From NCBI RefSeq assembly GCF_000513895.2, contig NZ_CP165783.1, positions 682,001 to 746,000 of the forward strand: DNA of 64,000 nucleotides. Direction: 5' to 3'. The notes under the pieces are model-generated. The model saw only the letters and a program-made list of their open reading frames with translations, made no database searches and had not been told where the DNA came from. Source of the stretch: Ensifer sp. WSM1721 (GTDB lineage Bacteria; Pseudomonadota; Alphaproteobacteria; Rhizobiales; Rhizobiaceae). Made by a program: the position numbers and the translations under genes. This document shows, piece by piece, positions 57,578-64,000 of the stretch (positions are counted from its first letter, which is position 1; each line of letters starts with the position of its first letter).

Positions 57578-59331
57578 TGTCGGCCCCGCGGACGGAAATC
57601 GACGCCGCCCCCTTTGTCCGGCTCTCCGCCGTGACGAAACGGTTCGGCGCCGCATCCCCTGCCCTCGACGCCATCGAAGGCGTCATCCTAGGCGGCCGGA
57701 TCACCGGCCTCGTCGGTCCCGATGGCGCCGGCAAGACGACGCTGATCCGACTGATGACGGGGCTGATGCTGGCGGACGAAGGAACCGTCGAAGTGCTCGG
57801 CTACGACACGCGCAGGGACCCCGCCGCCATCCAGGCGGCGATCGGCTATATGCCGCAGCGTTTCGGCCTTTATGAGGACCTGACGGTTCAGGAAAATCTC
57901 GATCTCTACGCCGATCTGCGCGGCCTGCCGAAGACGGAGCGCGGCCGCACCTTCGCCGAACTGCTCGAATTCACCGATCTTGCCCGCTTCACGGCACGAC
58001 TCGCCGGAAAGCTCTCCGGCGGCATGAAGCAGAAGCTTGGCCTCGCCTGCGCGCTTCTGCGCAAGCCGCGTCTGCTGCTCCTCGACGAGCCCGGCGTCGG
58101 CGTCGATCCGATTTCGCGGCGCGACCTCTGGAAAATGGTGGAAAATCTGACAGCTGAAGGCATCGGCGTCGTCTGGTCGACCGCTTATCTCGAGGAGGCG
58201 GAGGCCTGTGATCACGTCTTCCTGCTCAACCAGGGAAGGTTGCTGTTCTCCGGTCCGCCGCAGGAGATGACGGGTCGCGTCGAAGATCGCGTCTTCCGCC
58301 TTTCCGGCGTCGGTGGCCGCCGCCGCGACAGGCTCGCGCGCCTTCTCGATGAGGACGGTGTGGTCGACGGCGTCATCCAGGGCGAAGCGATCCGACTGGT
58401 GATGAAACCGGGCCTCCCCCCTCCCACGCTCGGTACCCCTGACGGGGCGCCCCCCGCGCGCGCCAGCGTCACGCCGCCGCGCTTCGAGGATGCCTTCGTC
58501 GACATGCTCGGCGGAGGTCCCGGCGGCCGCTCCAGGCTTGCCGAAACGCAGAGGGCTTTCACAGCGGAAGCGGCCAGGCCGGTCATCGAAGCGCGCGGGT
58601 TGACCAAACGTTTCGGCGATTTCACCGCGGCCGATAGCATCACCTTCGACATCCCCCGTGGCGAGATTTTTGGCCTGCTCGGTCCGAACGGTGCGGGCAA
58701 ATCGACCACCTTCAAGATGCTGTGCGGTCTTTTAAAACCCAGCGCCGGCGAAGGCCGGGTCGCCGGCTTCGACTTGCGGCGGGACGCAGCCGAGGCGCGC
58801 AACCGGCTCGGTTACATGGCGCAGAAATTCTCTCTCTATGGAGACCTGAGCGTCATACAGAACTTGAATTTCTTTGCCGGCGTCTACGGGCTTTCCGGTG
58901 CCAGAAAGCGCGAACGCATCGATCTCATGACCGAGATCTTCGATTTTCGCTCGATCCACGACATGTCGGCGAAGGACCTGCCGCTCGGCCTTAAGCAGCG
59001 CCTCGCGCTCGCCTCAGCCGTGTTGCACGAGCCGGAAGTTCTTTTCCTCGACGAGCCTACGTCCGGCGTCGATCCGATCACCCGGCGCGAGTTCTGGAGC
59101 CATATCAATGGACTCGTCGAAAAAGGCGTAACTGTGCTCGTCACCACGCATTTCATGGACGAGGCGGAATATTGCGACCGCATTTCGCTCATCTATCGCG
59201 GCCGCTCGATTGCGCTCGGCTCGCCGGACGAGATGAAGGCACGTGTCGCGAGCAAGGACCTTCCCGATCCGACGATGGAGGACGCCTTCGTGGCACTCGT
59301 GCAGGGCTCGGAGGCGAAGGAGGCGGCATGA
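57577..59331 (+). CDS. ybhF: ABC exporter ATPase with two fused domains, YbhF-like
   Basis: 584 residues, near E. coli YbhF (about 578). Domain 1: Walker A GPDGAGKT from residue 47, signature LSGGMKQKL from 146. Domain 2: GPNGAGKST from 369 and an unusual signature LPLGLKQRL from 468 that is also seen in YbhF. Walker B is LFLDEPTSGVD in domain 2. It starts within the ybhG stop (TAATG). Domains are joined by a Pro-rich linker near 285-330. Confidence 0.88.
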   Translation: MSAPRTEIDAAPFVRLSAVTKRFGAASPALDAIEGVILGGRITGLVGPDGAGKTTLIRLMTGLMLADEGTVEVLGYDTRRDPAAIQAAIGYMPQRFGLYEDLTVQENLDLYADLRGLPKTERGRTFAELLEFTDLARFTARLAGKLSGGMKQKLGLACALLRKPRLLLLDEPGVGVDPISRRDLWKMVENLTAEGIGVVWSTAYLEEAEACDHVFLLNQGRLLFSGPPQEMTGRVEDRVFRLSGVGGRRRDRLARLLDEDGVVDGVIQGEAIRLVMKPGLPPPTLGTPDGAPPARASVTPPRFEDAFVDMLGGGPGGRSRLAETQRAFTAEAARPVIEARGLTKRFGDFTAADSITFDIPRGEIFGLLGPNGAGKSTTFKMLCGLLKPSAGEGRVAGFDLRRDAAEARNRLGYMAQKFSLYGDLSVIQNLNFFAGVYGLSGARKRERIDLMTEIFDFRSIHDMSAKDLPLGLKQRLALASAVLHEPEVLFLDEPTSGVDPITRREFWSHINGLVEKGVTVLVTTHFMDEAEYCDRISLIYRGRSIALGSPDEMKARVASKDLPDPTMEDAFVALVQGSEAKEAA

Positions 59332-60482
59332 ACGTGATGCGCAAGCTCGACCGCAAGCCGGAGCGAGCCGGCCGGGCACGGCGTTTCGCCGCGCTCGTGC
59401 GCAAGGAGAGCTATCAGGTGGTGCGCGATCCGAGCAGTATTCTGATCGCCTTCGTCCTGCCGATGATCCTGCTCTTCCTCTTCGGCTACGGCGTGTCCCT
59501 CGACACGACGCGTACGCGGGTCGCCCTCGTCATTGAGGAGGCGACGCCGCTCACCCGCGATCTCGCCGCGAGCTTCGAGGCGTCCCGCTATTTCTCGGTT
59601 GTCAACGGTCGCGACCGCCGAGAATTCGAGGACGATCTCGTGCTCGGCCGCGTGCGCGGCATCCTGGTCGTTCCGGCAAACTTTACCGCCGACCATGCGG
59701 CGGGGCGCCACCCGACGGTCCAGGTGATCGTCGACGGTTCGGACCCGAACACGGCCAACTTCGTGCAGAACTACGCGCAAGGCACCGTCGCGAATTGGGA
59801 GCGCCAGCGCGCGAGCGAAGGCCGGAGCCCTCCACCGGCAATCGCCGCCGATCAGCGCTTCTGGTTCAATCCGGAACTGACGAGCCGGAACTTCCTCGTG
59901 CCGGGGTCGATCGCGATCGTCATGACGCTGGTCGGCACGCTGCTCACTTCGCTCGTCGTCGCCCGCGAATGGGAGCGCGGTACGATGGAGGCGATGATGG
60001 CGACGCCGGTTTCCGCCGCCGAACTGCTCGCCGGCAAGCTGCTCCCCTATTTCATCCTCGGCCTGACATCGATGACGCTCTGCGTGCTCATCGCCGTCTT
60101 CCTCTTCGGTGTACCTTTCCGCGGCTCGATTGCAGCGCTTTACGCGCTCTCGGCAACCTTCCTGATGCCGGCACTCGGGCAAGGGCTGCTGATCTCGGCC
60201 GCCACCAAGAACCAGTTCCTTGCCTCACAGCTCGCGCTGATCTCGGCCTTCCTGCCTGCGTTCCTCCTGTCCGGCTTCCTGTTCGAGATCAACTCCATGC
60301 CCACCGTCATCCAGTGGATCACCTATATCGTGCCGGCGCGCTACCTGATCCCGAGCCTCCAGACGGTGTTTCTCGCCGGCGACATCTGGCCGATGTTTGC
60401 CCGCTCGATTGCGGTGATGTTTCTGATCGGCTGCATATTCTTCGCGCTTGCGGCACGCAGCACCAGAAAGAGGATCGGCTGA
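59328..60482 (+). CDS. ybhS: ABC-2 exporter permease YbhS-like
   Basis: About 384 residues. One N-terminal helix (PSSILIAFVLPMILLFLFGY), a large periplasmic domain (~60-200) and five C-terminal helices around SIAIVMTLVGTLLTSLVVAR and REWERGTMEAMMATPVSAAE, the ABC-2 signature. ATG at 59328 overlaps the ATPase stop by 4 nt. With YbhR it forms the exporter channel. Confidence 0.87.
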   Translation: MNVMRKLDRKPERAGRARRFAALVRKESYQVVRDPSSILIAFVLPMILLFLFGYGVSLDTTRTRVALVIEEATPLTRDLAASFEASRYFSVVNGRDRREFEDDLVLGRVRGILVVPANFTADHAAGRHPTVQVIVDGSDPNTANFVQNYAQGTVANWERQRASEGRSPPPAIAADQRFWFNPELTSRNFLVPGSIAIVMTLVGTLLTSLVVAREWERGTMEAMMATPVSAAELLAGKLLPYFILGLTSMTLCVLIAVFLFGVPFRGSIAALYALSATFLMPALGQGLLISAATKNQFLASQLALISAFLPAFLLSGFLFEINSMPTVIQWITYIVPARYLIPSLQTVFLAGDIWPMFARSIAVMFLIGCIFFALAARSTRKRIG

Positions 60483-60483
60483 T

Positions 60484-61596
60484 ATGTTGTGGACGCGGCT
60501 GAAAGCCCTGATCGTCAAGGAACTGCTGGCGGTGCTGCGCGACCCGAAGGGCCGCACGGTCCTGATCGGCCCGCCGATCTTACAGCTTCTTGTCTTCTCC
60601 TACGCAGCGACGCTCGAAGTGAAGAACGTCGACCTGATGGTGCTGAACCGCGACCACGGTCACTGGAGCCAGGAAATCATCCAGCAGATCGGCGGCTCGC
60701 CGACCTTCCGTAGCGTCACTCTCGCCGCCAGCCCGGCGGAAGTCCGCTTCGCGCTCGACACCCAGCGCGTGCTCGCGGCCGTCGAAATCGGCCCCACCTT
60801 CTCCCGCGATATCGAGGCGGGAAGGCCGGCCGAGGTGCAGGTGATCCTCGACGGGCGGCGCTCCAACGCCTCGCAGATCGTTTCCGGCTATGTCGGGCGT
60901 ATCGTCGGCAGTGTTGCAGCCGAAACACCCGCCGGCAAACGCGCTGCATCCGACGTCACTCAAGTCGAGGCACGCAACTGGTTCAACCCCAACCTCACCT
61001 TTCAATGGTTCATGGTGCCGAACCTTGTCGCGAGTATCGCACTGCTGATCGGGCTCATCGTCACCGCGCTGTCCGTTGCACGCGAGCGCGAACTCGGCAC
61101 CTTCGACCAGCTTATCGTTTCCCCACTGCGCACCCACGAGATCCTGCTCGGCAAGTTGATTCCGCCGATGATGATCGGGCTGTTCCACATCACCATCTAT
61201 ATTCTTGCCGCGGTTTTCGTCTTCGGGGTGCCGCTGCGAGGCTCGCTCCTTCTGCTCTATGGCAGCGCGATCTTCTATCTCGCCGCGGTCGTCGGGCTCG
61301 GTCTCTTCATCTCGGCGCTATCGATGACGCAGCAGCAGGCGATCCTCGGTGCCTTCCTGTTCATGGTGCCGGCCATGCTGCTCTCCGGCTTCGCGACGCC
61401 CATCGAGAACATGCCCTCCTGGCTCCAGCCGGTAACCCTCATCAATCCGCTGCGTTACTTCCTGGTGATCGTGAAAGGCGTTTTCCTCAAGGATATCCCG
61501 CTTGCGGAAGTCGTCCGCCAGACGCTGCCGCTCTGCCTGATCGCCGTCGTCACGCTCTCCTCCGCCGCCTGGCTCTTCCGCCGCCGACTGGAGTAA
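60484..61596 (+). CDS. ybhR: ABC-2 exporter permease YbhR-like
   Basis: About 370 residues, same topology as YbhS: helix near residue 25, periplasmic domain, then five helices with ARERELGTFDQLIVSPLRTH as the ABC-2 motif. It starts 1 nt after the ybhS stop. It is the last gene of the cecR-ybhGFSR operon, followed by a strong hairpin. In E. coli the system exports drugs and cations; the substrate here is unknown. Confidence 0.87.
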   Translation: MLWTRLKALIVKELLAVLRDPKGRTVLIGPPILQLLVFSYAATLEVKNVDLMVLNRDHGHWSQEIIQQIGGSPTFRSVTLAASPAEVRFALDTQRVLAAVEIGPTFSRDIEAGRPAEVQVILDGRRSNASQIVSGYVGRIVGSVAAETPAGKRAASDVTQVEARNWFNPNLTFQWFMVPNLVASIALLIGLIVTALSVARERELGTFDQLIVSPLRTHEILLGKLIPPMMIGLFHITIYILAAVFVFGVPLRGSLLLLYGSAIFYLAAVVGLGLFISALSMTQQQAILGAFLFMVPAMLLSGFATPIENMPSWLQPVTLINPLRYFLVIVKGVFLKDIPLAEVVRQTLPLCLIAVVTLSSAAWLFRRRLE

Positions 61597-61604
61597 GCCA
61601 ATCA

Positions 61605-61635
61605 AAAAATGGCGGCCTCACGGCCGCCGATTTTC
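61605..61635. terminator. Bidirectional rho-independent terminator
   Basis: GGCGGCC (61611-61617), loop TCAC, GGCCGCC (61622-61628), flanked by an A-run upstream (61605-61609) and TTTTCTT downstream (61631-61637). It lies exactly between the convergent ybhR and esterase genes, so it can stop transcription from both sides. Confidence 0.85.
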
Positions 61636-62238
61636 TTATCCTCTCAGGAACCGCTCGACCGCAGCAATCTCGTTCTGGCGGATGTCATGGCCGCCGGAAT
61701 GCCATTCCACTTCAACGGCCGCCTTCTGCGCCATGAAATACTCGCCGAGCGCCTGCGTCAGTGGGGCCGGGCAGATCGGGTCGCGTTCGCCGGCGGTGAT
61801 CAGTATCCTGCGCCCTGCGAGCGTCGGATTGTCCTTCGGCCGGAAGGGGATCAGCGGATGCATGAGGACCGCCTTGTCGAGAAGGCCTTCTTCGATCAGC
61901 ACGTTGGCGAGAATGTTGGCGCCGTTCGAGTAGCCGAGGCCGATTATCTCAGAAGCTTCGTGCTCGGCCGCTAGTGTTTTTACGAAGTTCGTCATCTTCT
62001 GCGTGGCGCGGGCTAGATCCGCCATGTCGTAGACCCCCTCGCCCGTTCGCCTGAAGAAGCGCGCGGCGCCATGTTCCGACACATCGCCGCGCGGCGAAAC
62101 GATCGTCGCCTCGGGCAGAAGCTGCGCCCCGACGCCGAAGAACTGGTTCTCGTCTCCGCCGGTCCCGTGGAGCACAAAGAGGATCGGACTGCCAGGCTTG
62201 CCGGCCTTCAACTTGTGCACATAACCATGATCGACCAC
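61636..62238 (-). CDS. Phospholipase/carboxylesterase-type hydrolase (MhqD-like)
   Basis: About 200 residues, alpha/beta hydrolase. FVLHGTGGDENQF near the N-terminus, nucleophile Ser in GLGYSNGANI, Asp in TAGERDPICP and His in WHSGGHD form a complete triad. GTG at 62238 with GAGGAG upstream is chosen. Bacillus MhqD, of the same type, is co-expressed with the dioxygenase MhqO in quinone detoxification; the MhqO-like gene lies 98 nt upstream on the same strand. Confidence 0.8.
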   Translation of the reverse strand: MVDHGYVHKLKAGKPGSPILFVLHGTGGDENQFFGVGAQLLPEATIVSPRGDVSEHGAARFFRRTGEGVYDMADLARATQKMTNFVKTLAAEHEASEIIGLGYSNGANILANVLIEEGLLDKAVLMHPLIPFRPKDNPTLAGRRILITAGERDPICPAPLTQALGEYFMAQKAAVEVEWHSGGHDIRQNEIAAVERFLRG

Positions 62239-62336
62239 TGAATTCTCCTCTGCTGCCCGCCATGTGCGGACGCGCCACTCGATGTTGAACACTGCCCCTC
62301 GCCCGTGCGAGCGGACGAGGGGCTTGCCGGGGCCAG

Positions 62337-63269
62337 TTAGCCTTCGAGCTTCTGCAAATGGCTCTCGAGGATCGGCCGCAGGTGCTTGTGCTGCTGCGGC
62401 AGCTTCAGCGCCTCGCCGAGGTGGGCAATGTCCTCGTCGCGATCGAAGCCCGGTTCGTTGGTGGCGATCTCGAAGAGAACGCCGCCTGGCGTGCGGAAAT
62501 AGATCGCCCAGAAATAATCGCGATCGATGACGGGTGTCACGTGATAGCCGGTGTCCATCAGCGCCTTGCGCACTTGGAGCTGTTTGTCGCGGTTGTCGAC
62601 CGCGAAGGCGACGTGATGCACGGAGCCGGCGCCTTGCGCCGCGCGGCTGATATTCGGCAGCGTCTCGAGGTCGATGAGGCTCGCGCCGTTGCCGCCCGGC
62701 ACGACGAGCCGCGTAACGCCGTCCTTCCTGTCGAGCTCCTCATAGCCCATGAACTTGAGCAATTCCGCCGTCGCGCCTTCGTCGCGCAGCCGCATGGCGA
62801 CCGAGTGGAAGCCGCGAATTGCATGGTCCTCGGAAATGCCGCTTTCGGTCCAGGGCGCACGCGGATCGTCCTTGACCTCGACCAGGGCAAAGCCGTCGCC
62901 GTCGGGACCGGCAAAATTCAGGCGCTTCTCTCCGAAGCTTTCCTCTTCCTTGAGACCGCCGATGCCGAGCTGCGCCAGCCGATCTCGCCAGAAGCCGAGC
63001 GAACCTTGTGGAACGGAGAAGACGGTCGTTCCGACCTCGCCCGTGCCGGCACGGCCACGCGGCATCTGCGGAAAGGGGAAGTAGGTCATGACCGTGCCGG
63101 GCGTGCCGATCTCGTCGCCGTAATAGAGATGGTAGACATCCGGCGAATCGAAGTTCACCGTTTTCTTCACGCGGCGCAGGCCGAGCGTGTTCGTGAAGAA
63201 ATGGTTGTTGGTGCGGGCATCATCCGCCATGGAGGTGACGTGGTGCAGGCCTTTGATCTGGTCGAGCAT
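62337..63269 (-). CDS. Ring-cleaving dioxygenase, MhqO-like glyoxalase-fold protein
   Basis: 310 residues with two vicinal-oxygen-chelate modules. IKGLHHVTSMADDARTNNHF provides the first metal His, VHHVAFAVDN the second, and GGVLFEIATNEPGFDRDE carries the Glu ligand. MhqO-type enzymes act on (methyl)hydroquinones and related catechols. With the esterase downstream it forms an mhqO-mhqD-like pair. No MhqR-type MarR regulator is present nearby. Confidence 0.82.
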   Translation of the reverse strand: MLDQIKGLHHVTSMADDARTNNHFFTNTLGLRRVKKTVNFDSPDVYHLYYGDEIGTPGTVMTYFPFPQMPRGRAGTGEVGTTVFSVPQGSLGFWRDRLAQLGIGGLKEEESFGEKRLNFAGPDGDGFALVEVKDDPRAPWTESGISEDHAIRGFHSVAMRLRDEGATAELLKFMGYEELDRKDGVTRLVVPGGNGASLIDLETLPNISRAAQGAGSVHHVAFAVDNRDKQLQVRKALMDTGYHVTPVIDRDYFWAIYFRTPGGVLFEIATNEPGFDRDEDIAHLGEALKLPQQHKHLRPILESHLQKLEG

Positions 63270-63459
63270 TGTGCGCTTCCTTTCTGCCCGCTTCGATGCG
63301 GGGCTTAGCCGATGGCGAATAGATGCGCCGCCGAAGCCGTTCGCGAAAGCCCTGCTCGCAGGAACGCATTGTCAATGTTGCGTTGACGAACACTTCAGAC
63401 CGTTGACGATTAGTGTACTCTCTTGCCATCACAGGGGCGGCCTTCTACGATCCTTTTAC

Positions 63460-64000
63460 ATGATCAGCCATGCGAGGGAGGAGGAGCCCAGGCATTCCGT
63501 GAGATACCGTTTCGTGCTTGTGCTCTGCCTGCTGCCGATCGCCGCTACGGTGCTTGCCGTGCAGGGAACGACGCTCGCGACGCTCAGCTACATGCAGGAG
63601 GCGTCGGCACAGGCGAACACGGCGCTGAGGCTGGCGGTCGCCGCCCTCAACGGTCATCTCAACCGTTATCAGGCTCTCCCGGCACTTATTGCCGACCACG
63701 ACGACGTCAAGGAACTGGTTACGCGTCCCCGCGACCGGAGGCTGCGGGAAAGCGTCAACGGTTACCTCAAGGAAATCAACGAGCTTCTCCGCTCCTCCGA
63801 CATCTATGTCATCACGCCGGACGGCGAGACGATTGCCGCCAGCAACTATGACGGACCGACGAGCTTCGTCGGCGAGAATTTCAGCTACCGCCCCTATTTC
63901 CAGGACGCGGTCAAGGGAAAGCAATCCCGCTTCTACGCCCTCGGGACGACATCGCTGAAGCGCGGCTACTATTTCGGCGCGCCGGTCCGCGTGGGCGAGG
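63460..64000 (+). CDS. dctB: C4-dicarboxylate sensor histidine kinase DctB, N-terminal part
   Basis: Open to the right edge, about 180 residues present. A membrane helix (RYRFVLVLCLLPIAATVLAV) is followed by the periplasmic PAS-like sensor: LNGHLNRYQALPALIADHDD, SDIYVITPDGETIAASNYDG, FVGENFSYRPYFQDAVKG and YALGTTSLKRGYYFGAPV, all hallmarks of DctB. ATG at 63460 is in frame; GTG at 63499 with GGAGGAGGAG upstream is the alternative. DctB senses succinate and controls dctA through DctD, important for symbiotic carbon supply. The kinase domain is outside the window. Confidence 0.88.
   Translation, partial: MISHAREEEPRHSVRYRFVLVLCLLPIAATVLAVQGTTLATLSYMQEASAQANTALRLAVAALNGHLNRYQALPALIADHDDVKELVTRPRDRRLRESVNGYLKEINELLRSSDIYVITPDGETIAASNYDGPTSFVGENFSYRPYFQDAVKGKQSRFYALGTTSLKRGYYFGAPVRVGE

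Overview
The window is GC-rich, gene-dense DNA that reads as an alphaproteobacterial rhizobium, most probably Sinorhizobium/Ensifer and probably a large secondary replicon. The pointers are four solute-binding-protein ABC import systems, a DctB-type C4-dicarboxylate sensor at the right edge, ExoD, FixJ-type signalling, an IS30-family element and at least six copies (some decayed) of a palindromic intergenic repeat resembling the Rhizobium RIME1 element. The assignment rests on recalled protein families and gene order, not on database searches.

Layout. 0-4.5 kb: a CUT1 sugar ABC importer (end of the ATPase, binding protein, two permeases) and an ArsR-like regulator. 4.5-6.8 kb: divergent ampR/ampC beta-lactamase pair. 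6.9-15 kb: a small secreted Cys-rich protein, a LacI regulator, and a divergent operon of a Gfo/Idh dehydrogenase, a sugar isomerase/epimerase and a complete CUT1 importer, with a perfect LacI-type palindrome at its promoter. 15-20.4 kb: an orthologue of the YtfQRT-YjfF galactofuranose importer with a GntR regulator, on the minus strand. 20.6-24 kb: ExoD, a GT4 glycosyltransferase and small conserved proteins. 24.2-35.9 kb: a nine-gene minus-strand operon (CUT2 importer, SorC regulator, aldo/keto reductase, GlpD-like dehydrogenase, DhnA-type aldolase, L-xylulokinase-like kinase, GMC oxidoreductase) behind a perfect 16-bp palindrome. It looks like a complete uptake and catabolic pathway for an unidentified polyol or ketose.

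36-43.5 kb: a second copy of the small secreted Cys-rich protein, a FixJ-like response regulator, a lone receiver protein, a large dCache-HAMP-PAS histidine kinase and an IS30 insertion. 43.5-49.7 kb: divergent katG/oxyR, a methyltransferase, a HAD phosphatase, a calcineurin-like phosphatase and a small acidic protein. 49.8-54.2 kb: EptA-type phosphoethanolamine transferase divergent from a PepSY protein and a two-component system, a likely lipid A modification module. 54.5-64 kb: an HPP-CBS membrane protein, a cecR-ybhGFSR-type efflux operon, an esterase and ring-cleaving dioxygenase pair of the MhqD/MhqO type, and the 5' end of dctB.

The genes fit a soil and plant-associated lifestyle: scavenging sugars and polyols, resisting beta-lactams, cationic peptides, peroxide and quinones, and sensing dicarboxylates. 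No tRNA, rRNA, CRISPR or prophage was recognised.
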